NCBI GenBank assembly: GCA_016126655.1
Contig: CP065955.1
Span: forward strand, 851,001-915,000
Source of the DNA: Aerococcaceae bacterium zg-1292
Lineage (GTDB): Bacteria; Bacillota; Bacilli; Lactobacillales; Aerococcaceae
Direction of reading: 5' to 3'
DNA: 64,000 nucleotides
This document shows, piece after piece, positions 25,960 through 34,636 of this stretch. Under the pieces are notes generated by a model that had not been told where the DNA came from, ran no database searches, and saw nothing but the letters and a program-made list of their open reading frames with translations. Positions within the stretch are counted from its first letter, which is position 1. Every line of letters begins with the position of its first letter. The position numbers and the translations under genes are program-made.

Positions 25960-27255
25960 ATGACAGAATCTTTTAATCGATTGCCTTATGCGTATGAACT
26001 ACCAGAATGGTTTACTATATTGCGCAGTGAAGCGATAACGCAGTGGGAGGCTTTGCCATTACCTAAAATTGAGCGTGCTAAATTTCATCGGTGGTCACTC
26101 TTTTCACCTCATTTTGTCAGTGAAGCATCTATCTATAATCCGTTAACGTATGGGGCAGATGCCGCCTTATCCTTGAATGAGGAGGAATTTGCATCAATTG
26201 CTCATGCAGGTAACCAAACGATTATGGAGAGTATTCCGATGACTTTACGCGAACAAGGTGTATTGGTCATGGATTTATTCGAGGCGATGATTGAATATTC
26301 TGATTTAGTACAAACCTATTTCGGTACGGTGATTCCACCAATCGATGACCGTGTAGTAGCTTATAATCTAGCACATCTCAATGGTGGTATCTTCATTTAT
26401 ATCCCTAAAAATGTACAGATTACCCAACCGATTGAAAGTTTATTACTAGCAGACGCGCGTTTTTCACAAGCATTTAATAAGCGTATTCTGATTGTGTTGG
26501 AAGAAAATAGTAGTGTCGAATATCTTGAACGCCTTCAATCGACGGGTGAAGTGTCGATAAGTAGCACTATCATTGTCGAAGCAGTTGTCAAAGCAGGTGC
26601 GCGTTTGAAGTATATGGCGATTGATACGATGGGACAAAATGTGACTAATTACATTAAGCGTTATGCCCAAACGGACCGTGATGCAAGGGTTGATTGGGCA
26701 GTTGGTGAAATGAATGATGGTCATACAATTTTAGATTTAGATACATATTTAAATGGAAATGGGTCAGAATCACAAGTTGCGATTGTCGGTATTTCAAATG
26801 GTAAGCAAGTACAAGCGATTGACTCAAAAGTCGTGAATCGTGGGCATCATACGATTGGTAATATTTTCCAACATGGAGTGATTTTAGACCGTGCGACGTT
26901 AACCTTTAACGGAATAGGTTTGATTGAAAATGGAGCTAAGCACGCGGATGCGCAACAAGAAAGTCGTGTATTGATGTTATCGGATAAAGCGCGTGGTGAT
27001 GCTAATCCTATTTTATTAATTGAAGAGTTTGAAGTAACAGCTGGTCACGCAGCTAGTGTCGGTCAAATTGATGAGCAGCAATTATATTATTTAATGAGTC
27101 GTGGTTTAACGAAAGAATTGGCTGAATATTTAGTTATTCGCGGATTTTTAGGACCGGTGATTTTAAGTATGCCGTCGCAACGCGTGCGTGATGAACTGGT
27201 TGATGTTATTGATAAAAAATTAGCGACAATTAAGGCAGAGGATTTCAATGGATAA
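25960..27255 (+). CDS. sufD: Fe-S assembly protein SufD
   Basis: Scaffold partner of SufB and SufC, 431 residues. Beta-helix core with the SufBD ending (TAGHAASVGQIDEQQLYYLMSRGL). Of three successive ATGs (25954, 25957, 25960) the third has the best spacing (7 nt) from AGGTGA. It overlaps sufS by 8 bp, indicating coupling. Confidence 0.95.
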   Translation: MTESFNRLPYAYELPEWFTILRSEAITQWEALPLPKIERAKFHRWSLFSPHFVSEASIYNPLTYGADAALSLNEEEFASIAHAGNQTIMESIPMTLREQGVLVMDLFEAMIEYSDLVQTYFGTVIPPIDDRVVAYNLAHLNGGIFIYIPKNVQITQPIESLLLADARFSQAFNKRILIVLEENSSVEYLERLQSTGEVSISSTIIVEAVVKAGARLKYMAIDTMGQNVTNYIKRYAQTDRDARVDWAVGEMNDGHTILDLDTYLNGNGSESQVAIVGISNGKQVQAIDSKVVNRGHHTIGNIFQHGVILDRATLTFNGIGLIENGAKHADAQQESRVLMLSDKARGDANPILLIEEFEVTAGHAASVGQIDEQQLYYLMSRGLTKELAEYLVIRGFLGPVILSMPSQRVRDELVDVIDKKLATIKAEDFNG

Positions 27256-28465
27256 AGCAATACAAGAACAATTTCCGATTTTATATCAGGAGATTAATAA
27301 TGAGCGACTAATCTATTTAGATAATGCCGCAACAACTCAAAAACCACACGTTGTCATTCAAGCGATGCAACATTATTACGAGCACGATAATGCCAATATC
27401 CATCGAGGTGTACATACTTTAGCTCAGCGAGCAACTCAGCAATACGAAACAGTGCGCCATCAGTTAGCGAGATTTATGGGAGCCGAAGACGATGCCGAAG
27501 TAATTTTTACTAGCGGAACAACCGCCAGTATTAATTTTTTAGCAGAACGTTTGGTGGCACCGCAGTTAACGGCAGAAGACATCATTGTCGTTTCCGCATT
27601 GGAACATCATTCGAATTTGGTGCCGTGGCAGGAAGTCGCAAAACAGACAGGGGCACAATTGCAATTTATGCCATTAGATGATAAGTATCAAGCGGATTTG
27701 GCTCAATTAGCGCAAGCCGAATGGGTGGAGCGTATTAAAGTGATTGCGATTCAACACGTGTCTAATGTTTTAGGGAGCGAGCAACCGATTCAAGCAATTA
27801 CCGAATGGGCACATGAGCATGATATATTGGTACTCGTAGACGGTGCACAAGCGGCGGCTCATCGAACACTTGAGGTTGCGACTTGGGGTGTGGATGCCTA
27901 TTGTTGGAGCGGACATAAAGTGTATGGTCCGACGGGTGTTGGTATTTGTTATTTATCTAAGCGTCATCATGAACAGTGTCTGCCATTTTTCTATGGTGGG
28001 GAAATGATTCATTTTGTTGGAGACACACAGAGTAATTATAAAATCGCCCCATGGAAATTCGAAGGCGGCACGCCACCGATTGCACAAGTTATCGGACTCG
28101 GTAAAGCAATCGAGTGGCTAGAATCATTTGATAGCCACTTAAGACATCAACACGAGCAGTCCATCACGCAGGAATTATATCGGCGCCTGAAAGAAACGGA
28201 TGGCATTGAGGTATATGGTGAGGGACAACATGGTATTGTTAGTTTTAATATTGATGGCGTCCATCCGCATGATGCAGCAACCGGTTACGATATGGAAGGC
28301 ATTGCTGTACGTGCGGGACATCATTGTGCACAGCCCTTGATGCGTTTGCTGAATGTTAATGCAACGTTACGAGTGAGTACTGCAATTTATACGACAAAAG
28401 AAGAGGTAGAGCATTTTATTAATGCGACACGTAAAATTAAGGAGTTTTTCAATGGCTTTAAATGA
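27248..28465 (+). CDS. sufS: Cysteine desulfurase SufS
   Basis: PLP enzyme (class V aminotransferase fold) removing sulfur from cysteine for cluster assembly, 405 residues. Landmarks: YLDNAATTQKPHVV, HRGVHTLA, SALEHHSNLVPW, the PLP lysine in WSGHKVYGPTGVGICY, and the catalytic Cys in RAGHHCAQPLM. Sulfur should be passed to SufU, encoded next. It overlaps sufU by 14 bp. Confidence 0.96.
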   Translation: MDKAIQEQFPILYQEINNERLIYLDNAATTQKPHVVIQAMQHYYEHDNANIHRGVHTLAQRATQQYETVRHQLARFMGAEDDAEVIFTSGTTASINFLAERLVAPQLTAEDIIVVSALEHHSNLVPWQEVAKQTGAQLQFMPLDDKYQADLAQLAQAEWVERIKVIAIQHVSNVLGSEQPIQAITEWAHEHDILVLVDGAQAAAHRTLEVATWGVDAYCWSGHKVYGPTGVGICYLSKRHHEQCLPFFYGGEMIHFVGDTQSNYKIAPWKFEGGTPPIAQVIGLGKAIEWLESFDSHLRHQHEQSITQELYRRLKETDGIEVYGEGQHGIVSFNIDGVHPHDAATGYDMEGIAVRAGHHCAQPLMRLLNVNATLRVSTAIYTTKEEVEHFINATRKIKEFFNGFK

Positions 28466-28904
28466 TTTAGCGCATTTATACCGTGAGGTAATACTCGATC
28501 ATGCGCAACATCCACGTAATCAACAAACAATGCGAAATGCCACTTATCAGATGGAATTATTAAATCCTACGTGTGGTGATGCGATTACTGTGCAATTAAT
28601 GGTTTCATCAGCAGGTAGCATTGAAAAAGTGACTTATACTGGAAGTGGCTGTTCCATAAGTATGGCGAGTGCGAGCATGATGACTGAAGTATTAATGAAT
28701 AAAACACTTGATGAGGCGATTCATTTAATCGAACAATTCAATCGATTAGTCAAAGGTGAGGCTATAGAGGATGAGAGTGAAGAATTATTAAAAGATGCCT
28801 ATTATTTGGCCGGGGTTAAAAATTTTCCAGCACGCTATAAATGTGCCGTGCTTGCTTGGAAAGCAGTAGAAAATGCGATTGCACCGCAACAGGAAGGTGA
28901 GTGA
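28452..28904 (+). CDS. sufU: Sulfur-transfer/scaffold protein SufU
   Basis: Zinc-dependent sulfurtransferase that accepts persulfide from SufS, 150 residues. Zinc-ligand cysteines in [21 protein letters not shown] and RYKCAVLAW. The ATG at 28452 is selected by AAGGAG 9 nt upstream, inside the end of sufS; an upstream in-frame ATG at 28422 has no site. Confidence 0.95.
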   Translation: MALNDLAHLYREVILDHAQHPRNQQTMRNATYQMELLNPTCGDAITVQLMVSSAGSIEKVTYTGSGCSISMASASMMTEVLMNKTLDEAIHLIEQFNRLVKGEAIEDESEELLKDAYYLAGVKNFPARYKCAVLAWKAVENAIAPQQEGE

Positions 28905-28911
28905 GAGATAC

Positions 28912-30318
28912 ATGAGTGAACAGGAAGTAGAAGTGCCTGTATTAGATGACTATGCTTATGGTTTTAAAGATAATGCTGAAATAATTTTTTCGACGGGAAA
29001 AGGTTTGAGTGACGACGTCGTCAAAACGATTTCAAGTCACAAGCAAGAGCCACAGTGGATGCTAGATTATCGTTTAAAATCATTGGAAACTTTTTATAAA
29101 AAACCGATAGTGGACTGGGGAGCGGATTTATCGGGATTAAATTTTGATGATATTACCTATTTTCAAATAGCTAGTGATAAACCAGCACGCTCTTGGGATG
29201 AAGTGCCCGATGAAATTAAGCAAACCTTTGAACGGCTAGGGATTCCGGAAGCTGAGCGCGCTTATTTAGCAGGGGCAGCTGTGCAATACGAGTCTGAGGC
29301 AGTGTATCATAATTTGAAGGCGGAATTTGATAAATTAGGCATCATCTTTACAGATACGGACACGGCTTTACGTGATTATCCGGAATTATTTAAGGAACAT
29401 TTTGGTACTGTCGTACCGCCAACAGATAATTTTATTGCGGCTCTCAATGGAGCTGTATGGAGTGGCGGGACGTTTATTTATGTACCCAAAGGCGTCAAAT
29501 GTGATATTCCGTTACAGACGTATTTTCGTATTAATAATGAAGGAACGGGTCAATTTGAGCGCACATTGATTATTGTGGACGAAGGTGCGAGTATCCATTA
29601 TGTCGAGGGTTGTACAGCTCCGACGTATTCAACCGCCTCCTTGCATGGTGCTGTTGTGGAGATTATTGTTAAAAAAGATGCGTATTGCCGCTATACGACG
29701 ATTCAAAATTGGTCGCATAATGTGTACAATCTTGTTACGAAACGTGCTCATGCGCATGAGGGAGCAACAATGGAATGGGTCGATGGCAATCTTGGTGCGC
29801 ATATAACGATGAAGTATCCAAGTGTGTATTTACAAGGTCAAGGTGCTAGGGGAACGGTTATGTCGATTGCCTTTGCAGGTCATAATCAGACCCAAGATGC
29901 AGGTGCTAAGATTTATCATAATGCACCGAATACGTCTAGCTCGATTGTTTCTAAATCCATCGCTAAAGACGGTGGAACGGTTAATTATCGTGGACAAGTC
30001 TATTTTGGCAAGCAATCACAAGGTTCGATGTCACATATTGAGTGTGATACGATTATTATGGATGAACATTCAAAATCGGATACTATTCCTTTTAATGAGA
30101 TTCATAATGGTCAGGTGGCATTAGAGCATGAGGCAAAAGTATCACGTATCTCAGAAGAACAATTATTCTATTTAATGAGTCGTGGTTTGTCAGAGGCAGC
30201 TGCGACGGAAATGATTGTCATGGGATTTGTAGAACCATTTACGAAAGAGTTGCCAATGGAATATGCAGTAGAATTGAACCGATTAATTAGTTTTGAAATG
30301 GAAGGCAGTGTGGGGTAA
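28912..30318 (+). CDS. sufB: Fe-S assembly protein SufB
   Basis: Central scaffold protein on which the cluster forms, 468 residues. Typical segments: [50 protein letters not shown] and the C-terminal [32 protein letters not shown] precedes the ATG at 28912; an ATG at 28873 in the end of sufU lacks a site. A terminator follows 13 bp after the stop, closing the operon. Confidence 0.96.
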   Translation: MSEQEVEVPVLDDYAYGFKDNAEIIFSTGKGLSDDVVKTISSHKQEPQWMLDYRLKSLETFYKKPIVDWGADLSGLNFDDITYFQIASDKPARSWDEVPDEIKQTFERLGIPEAERAYLAGAAVQYESEAVYHNLKAEFDKLGIIFTDTDTALRDYPELFKEHFGTVVPPTDNFIAALNGAVWSGGTFIYVPKGVKCDIPLQTYFRINNEGTGQFERTLIIVDEGASIHYVEGCTAPTYSTASLHGAVVEIIVKKDAYCRYTTIQNWSHNVYNLVTKRAHAHEGATMEWVDGNLGAHITMKYPSVYLQGQGARGTVMSIAFAGHNQTQDAGAKIYHNAPNTSSSIVSKSIAKDGGTVNYRGQVYFGKQSQGSMSHIECDTIIMDEHSKSDTIPFNEIHNGQVALEHEAKVSRISEEQLFYLMSRGLSEAAATEMIVMGFVEPFTKELPMEYAVELNRLISFEMEGSVG

Positions 30319-30331
30319 CTACTATATATAC

Positions 30332-30371
30332 GCTAGAAACGTTATTATATCAGCGTTTCTGGCATTTTTTT
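30332..30371 (+). terminator. Terminator of the suf operon
   Basis: GCTAGAAACG pairs with CGTTTCTGGC, then a T-run. Confidence 0.8.
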
Positions 30372-30412
30372 GTTTTCTTTTTGTAAATGGTAGCCCTTTT
30401 GGTAGCCTTGTA

Positions 30413-30490
30413 TTAAAAATTCATGTATTTAGCAAAGTTGTCGGCTACTTCTTCACGTTGTTTGTCTGTTACATGGGTATAAATATTCAG
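30413..30490 (-). pseudogene. C-terminal stump of a phage/ICE tyrosine integrase
   Basis: On the minus strand an uninterrupted 25-codon piece reads LNIYTHVTDKQREEVADNF and ends AKYMNF-stop. This matches the extreme C-terminus of Firmicute phage and conjugative-element integrases, including the catalytic Tyr in IYTHV. Upstream in the same frame is a stop, so only the tail survives. Next to the stop, GCTACCAAAAGGGCTACC holds a short direct repeat of the kind often found at integrase arm or att regions. A mobile element once sat here. Confidence 0.68.
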
Positions 30491-30629
30491 AACGAAAATA
30501 ACTTTCTAACTGTTAATCACTACAAAATTTGTTATAATAATAGGGATGCTATTGTTTTGGCAGAAAAATAGTTATCGTTTGTCGTCAACAAGATAGTATC
30601 ATTTGATGATGACAATCGATGATAAAATA

Positions 30630-30869
30630 AACACAGTGTAAGAGAGGGTGTTCTGGCTTGAACGACTGAAAAAAATTCGCTGATGTTGGAATATTGCACA
30701 GAGACAACTGCTAAAGTGGACGACAAGCCAAAACAAACGAGCCAGGATAAACATAGTGCGAGCGAGGGCGTTCAGCCTCGAACCACTGGAGAAAGTTACT
30801 GGCGTGCGCGTAGTCGCACAGAAGGGACTTTTGAAGTGGACGTCGAGGTTGCCCAAGCGAGCCAGGATA
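30630..30869 (+). repeat. Two tandem covarying hairpin elements upstream of the YadG-like gene
   Basis: Copies at 30630-30749 (eroded; TGGCTTG/CAAGCCA arms) and 30750-30869 (CAGCCTCGA/TCGAGGTTG with one G-U, outer GGG/CCC). The tail GCCAGGATAGGAGAG merges with the ribosome site. Confidence 0.88.
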
Positions 30870-30881
30870 GGAGAGACATAG

Positions 30882-31796
30882 ATGAGTGATGCACTCGATA
30901 TAAAAGGTTTAAAAAAAGTATATGCGTCCGGTGTGGAAGCGTTACGTGGTATCGATTTAACGGTGGAAGAAGGGGACTTTTATGCATTATTAGGACCTAA
31001 TGGCGCCGGGAAATCAACGACGATAGGTATTATTACGTCCTTAGTCAACAAGACAGCAGGGCAAGTAAAAGTATTTGGATACGATATTGATACGGATTTA
31101 GAACGGGCAAAGCAACAGATTGGTTTAGTGCCCCAAGAATTTAACTTCAACCCCTTTGAAACGGTGCAACAAATTGTTGTGAATCAAGCAGGGTATTATG
31201 GTGTTCCCCGTAAAGAGGCACTCAAACGAAGCGAAACTTTTTTGAAGCAGGCCAACCTGTGGGAAAAGCGCAATCAGCGAGCGCGTATGTTATCCGGTGG
31301 AATGAAACGACGATTGATGATTGCCCGAGCATTAATGCATGAGCCAAAATTACTTATCTTAGATGAACCTACTGCAGGTGTTGATATTGAGTTGCGCCGT
31401 GATATGTGGGCATTTCTCAAGGAACTCAATGCTAGTGGTACAACGATTATCTTGACGACGCACTATTTAGAAGAAGCAGAAATGTTGTGTCGTAATATTG
31501 GTATTATTCAGTCAGGGGAATTAATTGAAAATACGAGTATGAAAACTTTGTTGGCCAAACTACAATATGAGACCTTTATTTTTGACTTGGATAAATATAC
31601 GACAAAACCAGTGATTGCAGGGTATAATAGTTATTTTGAAGATGACCAAACATTGGCTGTTGAAGTCGAACGTCATCAAGGGGTCAATAATATTTTTGAA
31701 CAGCTGAATCAACAACAGGTTAAGGTGCTGTCGATGCGTAATAAGTCCAATCGTTTAGAAGAATTGTTCTTAAAAATTACCGAGGATAAAAAATAG
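30882..31796 (+). CDS. ABC-2 exporter ATPase, YadG-like
   Basis: ATP-binding subunit of a two-gene ABC-2 exporter, 304 residues. Walker A GPNGAGKST, signature LSGGMKRRLMIARAL, Walker B LLILDEPTAGVD. From memory the sequence is unusually close to Escherichia coli YadG across its whole length, including NFNPFETVQQIVVNQAGYYG, HEPKLLILDEPTAGVDIELR and LSMRNKSNRLEELF. That is far beyond what generic exporter ATPases share, and it suggests transfer between Gram-negative and Gram-positive lineages. The permease follows after 13 bp. Substrate is unknown. Confidence 0.9.
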   Translation: MSDALDIKGLKKVYASGVEALRGIDLTVEEGDFYALLGPNGAGKSTTIGIITSLVNKTAGQVKVFGYDIDTDLERAKQQIGLVPQEFNFNPFETVQQIVVNQAGYYGVPRKEALKRSETFLKQANLWEKRNQRARMLSGGMKRRLMIARALMHEPKLLILDEPTAGVDIELRRDMWAFLKELNASGTTIILTTHYLEEAEMLCRNIGIIQSGELIENTSMKTLLAKLQYETFIFDLDKYTTKPVIAGYNSYFEDDQTLAVEVERHQGVNNIFEQLNQQQVKVLSMRNKSNRLEELFLKITEDKK

Positions 31797-31809
31797 ATGG
31801 AGGCGAATT

Positions 31810-32580
31810 ATGTTTAGTATTTATTTTACAGCGTTGAAAAGTTTAGCAATTAAGGAGACGAATCGCTATTTACGAATATGGGTGCAAACATTGGTGCCAC
31901 CTGTGATAACGACATCACTTTACTTTATCATTTTTGGTAAAATGATTGGGGGTCGAATCGGTGAGATGGGTGGGTTTTCTTACATGGAATTCATTGTGCC
32001 CGGTCTGATTATGATGTCAGCCATCACGAGTTCCTATTCGAATGTATCGTCATCCTTCTTCTCACAAAAATTCCAGAAAAATATTGAAGAATTATTGGTT
32101 GCACCTGTACCAACACATGTCATTATTTGGGGCTTTGTTATCGGAGGATTGGGTAGAAGCTTATTAGTTGGCAGCTTAGTGACGGTTATTTCATTATTTT
32201 TTGTGCCACTAAAGGTCTATTCGTGGGGTATTGTTGTTATCACTTTATTGATGACCGCTATCTTATTCTCATTAGCGGGCCTTATCAATGGTGTGTTCGC
32301 GCAATCTTACGATGATGTGTCGATTGTGCCAACATTTGTCTTACAACCATTAACTTATTTAGGTGGTGTCTTTTATGCGATTTCGATGTTACCACCTTTT
32401 TGGCAAGCAGTGTCAAAAATTAACCCAATCGTCTACATGATTTCAGGTTTTCGTTATGGATTTTTAGGTACAACGGATGTGCCGATTATGGTTTCGATTA
32501 CGATTTTAGTGTTATTTATTATTGTTTTGTATTCAGTGTGTTATTACTTAGTCTCACGTGGTCGTGGATTGCGTAGTTAA
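31810..32580 (+). CDS. ABC-2 exporter permease, YadH-like
   Basis: Membrane subunit, 256 residues with six predicted helices and the ABC-2 region (NPIVYMISGFRYGFLG). It also recalls Escherichia coli YadH closely (TLVPPVITTSLYFIIFGKMIG, FIVPGLIMMSAITSSYSN, FQKNIEELLVAPVP). GGAGG precedes the ATG. It forms a two-gene operon with the ATPase. The exported substrate cannot be deduced. Confidence 0.9.
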   Translation: MFSIYFTALKSLAIKETNRYLRIWVQTLVPPVITTSLYFIIFGKMIGGRIGEMGGFSYMEFIVPGLIMMSAITSSYSNVSSSFFSQKFQKNIEELLVAPVPTHVIIWGFVIGGLGRSLLVGSLVTVISLFFVPLKVYSWGIVVITLLMTAILFSLAGLINGVFAQSYDDVSIVPTFVLQPLTYLGGVFYAISMLPPFWQAVSKINPIVYMISGFRYGFLGTTDVPIMVSITILVLFIIVLYSVCYYLVSRGRGLRS

Positions 32581-32803
32581 GCCGATAAATTTAGTACTGT
32601 AAAAGCGATGTTTGTCGATTCATTAGATTTTCCTCCATTGTCAATTGACATTCGTATTAAGCTAGTTTAAAAAAGAGTGTAAAAAAACAGTTAACAAATT
32701 TGAAGTGCTGATGTGCATTTTTCCTTATTAGGACGCGGATAAATAGACCGTCTGTGTTGGCGATTTCCGGAATCAAAGTAAACATACACTACATCAGTCA
32801 GAA
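32581..32803. other. Intergenic stretch, nothing recognised
   Basis: No open frame of note, no terminator with a T-run and no hairpin-element copy is visible between the exporter and the RelBE promoter. Confidence 0.4.
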
Positions 32804-32841
32804 TTGACACTTGATTCTAAAAGTAATACAATGGTATTACT
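32804..32841 (+). promoter_or_regulatory. RelBE promoter with overlapping autoregulatory operator
   Basis: TTGACA (32804-32809), 17 bp, TACAAT (32827-32832). A perfect inverted repeat AGTAATAC-AATG-GTATTACT (32822-32841) covers the -10, the expected arrangement for RelB-type autorepression. Confidence 0.75.
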
Positions 32842-32862
32842 AAATGGAAAGCGAGGGATAAC

Positions 32863-33090
32863 ATGGCTACTATTACTTTAAAAATATCAGAACGAGAAAA
32901 AATCTTTTTGCAAGGTATTGCTAAACTTGAAGGCATTAGTCTATCGGAATTGATTCGCAATAAAACATTGCGTTCAATTGAAGACGAATATGATGCGAAA
33001 GTGGCAGATATGGTATTAGAAGATTATGAAGAATACCTAGCAAATGGTGGACAAGTACTATCATGGAGTGAGCTAACTCATGGTTTATAA
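32863..33090 (+). CDS. RelB-family antitoxin (ribbon-helix-helix)
   Basis: 75 residues. The N-terminal ribbon-helix-helix (ATITLKISEREKIFLQGIAK) is followed by LEGISLSELIRNKTL and an acidic C-terminal tail that would wrap the toxin. It should neutralise RelE and, as a dimer or RelBE complex, bind the palindrome in its promoter. The ATG follows GAGGGATAAC. It overlaps the toxin gene by 11 bp, a usual TA arrangement. No damage is seen, in contrast to the second pair at 21.8 kb. Confidence 0.85.
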   Translation: MATITLKISEREKIFLQGIAKLEGISLSELIRNKTLRSIEDEYDAKVADMVLEDYEEYLANGGQVLSWSELTHGL

Positions 33091-33334
33091 TCTTGTTCCA
33101 ACACCTTTATTTTTTAAACAATTTAAAAAGTTAGATAAGTTTGTTCAAAAGCAAATTAAGTCTTATTTAGAATCTGTTGTGACGAATCCACGTTCAAAAG
33201 GAAAGGGATTAGTTGCGAACGGTAGTGGACAGTGGCGTTATCGTATCGGTGATTATCGTGTTATTGTAAATATTCAAGACAATGAAATGGTTATTTTAGC
33301 GTTAGAAGTCGGACATCGGAAAAATATATACTGA
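33080..33334 (+). CDS. RelE-family mRNA-cleaving toxin
   Basis: 84 residues, typical of RelE toxins that cut ribosome-bound mRNA. Motifs: LFFKQFKKLDKFVQKQIKSYL, GQWRYRIGDYRVIVNIQDNE and the C-terminal GHRKNIY, which supply the basic and aromatic active-site residues. It is intact and coupled to RelB by an 11-bp overlap, with a terminator about 30 bp beyond. Confidence 0.87.
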   Translation: MVYNLVPTPLFFKQFKKLDKFVQKQIKSYLESVVTNPRSKGKGLVANGSGQWRYRIGDYRVIVNIQDNEMVILALEVGHRKNIY

Positions 33335-33364
33335 AATTTCTGATTTTTTTCGATATTTTACCTA

Positions 33365-33394
33365 TTAGGGATTTGCTAGACTTCTCCCTATTTT
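33365..33394 (+). terminator. Terminator after RelBE
   Basis: TAGGGA pairs with TCCCTA across a 13-nt loop, followed by TTTT. Confidence 0.6.
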
Positions 33395-33397
33395 CAG

Positions 33398-33426
33398 TTG
33401 ACTTTTATGCCTATTATCGGTATTAT
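33398..33426 (+). promoter_or_regulatory. glyQS promoter
   Basis: TTGACT (33398-33403), 17 bp, TATTAT (33421-33426), directly upstream of the T-box leader. Confidence 0.6.
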
Positions 33427-33429
33427 TAT

Positions 33430-33636
33430 GACAGTTAAAGACAAAGAAAAAAGATAGTAAAGCGAGTTTGGGAGAGTGGAAGCCGAACCGAATCGATGGC
33501 ATGTTTTTAACCAGTTCGAATAATCAAACTAAAGAGTTGGGATTGGACAGCTGTCATTCCCCATAAATTAGGGTGGAACCGCGATTGAATCGCCCCTATG
33601 AGTGAACGAGAGTGTTCATTCATAGGGGTTTATTTT
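33430..33636 (+). promoter_or_regulatory. Glycine T-box leader of glyQS
   Basis: Compact T-box leader: specifier GGC (Gly, 33498-33500), T-box core AGGGTGGAACCGCG (33570-33583) whose UGGA matches the U discriminator of tRNA-Gly, and a terminator pairing CCCCTATGAGTGAAC with GTTCATTCATAGGGG before a T-run. Uncharged tRNA-Gly would allow read-through. Confidence 0.92.
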
Positions 33637-33740
33637 ATTCCGATTCAAAAATTCGGCCGCTATGCGTACTTCGAGTGGGATAGCGTTTAATTCAAGGCAT
33701 CTGCATTTATATGATATTAACTTAAAGGAGCAGTGATAAT

Positions 33741-34625
33741 ATGGCAAAAAAACAGACAATGCAAAATATTATTATGACATTGCAACAATTTTGGGCAAAA
33801 CAAGGTTGTATGGTATTACAAAGTTATGATACGGAAAAAGGGGCAGGGACGATGAGCCCGTATACTTTTTTACGTGCGATTGGACCTGAGCCATGGAATG
33901 CCGCGTATGTTGAACCGTCTCGCCGTCCGGCTGATGGACGCTACGGTGAGAATCCAAACCGTTTATTCCAACATCATCAATTTCAAGTAGTGATGAAACC
34001 CTCTCCCTTGAACATTCAAGAATTATACCTTGAAAGTTTAGAAGCAATCGGGATTAATCCATTGGAGCACGATATTCGTTTTGTTGAAGATAACTGGGAA
34101 AATCCATCCCTTGGTTGTGCGGGTCTCGGCTGGGAAGTGTGGATTGATGGGATGGAAATCACACAATTTACGTATTTCCAACAAGTCGGTGGTTTAAAAT
34201 GTATGCCAGTAACCTCTGAAATTACTTATGGTTTAGAACGTTTAGCAATGTATATTTTAGATGTAGAAGACGTTTATGAATTAGAATGGGTGGAAGGCGT
34301 TAAATACGGAGAAATTTTCCGTCAACCTGAGCGTGAACATTCGACTTATGCCTTTGAATTGAGTAATAGTGAGATGTTATTCCATCAATTTGATGCCTAT
34401 GAAGAAGAAGCGTTAAAACTTATTGAAGCGGGACTCGTACATCCTGCCTATGATTATATTTTAAAATGCAGCCATAGCTTTAACCTGTTAGATGCACGTG
34501 GCATGATTTCTGTATCTGACCGCGCAGGGTTCTTAGCCCGTATTCGTAAAATGGCACGTGCCGTCGCCCAAGCATTTGTCGATGAGCGTGAACGTTTAGG
34601 CTTCCCATTATTGAACAAAGAGTAG
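33741..34625 (+). CDS. glyQ: Glycyl-tRNA synthetase alpha subunit
   Basis: Catalytic subunit of the tetrameric alpha2beta2 bacterial enzyme, 294 residues. Hallmarks: [42 protein letters not shown] (a long conserved block) and [17 protein letters not shown] precedes the ATG. glyS follows 11 bp downstream. Confidence 0.97.
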   Translation: MAKKQTMQNIIMTLQQFWAKQGCMVLQSYDTEKGAGTMSPYTFLRAIGPEPWNAAYVEPSRRPADGRYGENPNRLFQHHQFQVVMKPSPLNIQELYLESLEAIGINPLEHDIRFVEDNWENPSLGCAGLGWEVWIDGMEITQFTYFQQVGGLKCMPVTSEITYGLERLAMYILDVEDVYELEWVEGVKYGEIFRQPEREHSTYAFELSNSEMLFHQFDAYEEEALKLIEAGLVHPAYDYILKCSHSFNLLDARGMISVSDRAGFLARIRKMARAVAQAFVDERERLGFPLLNKE

Positions 34626-34636
34626 AGGTGTGAATG

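Noticed and set aside
33580-33636. Second, separate terminator before glyQ
   Set aside because: It is the regulated terminator of the T-box leader and is already counted there.
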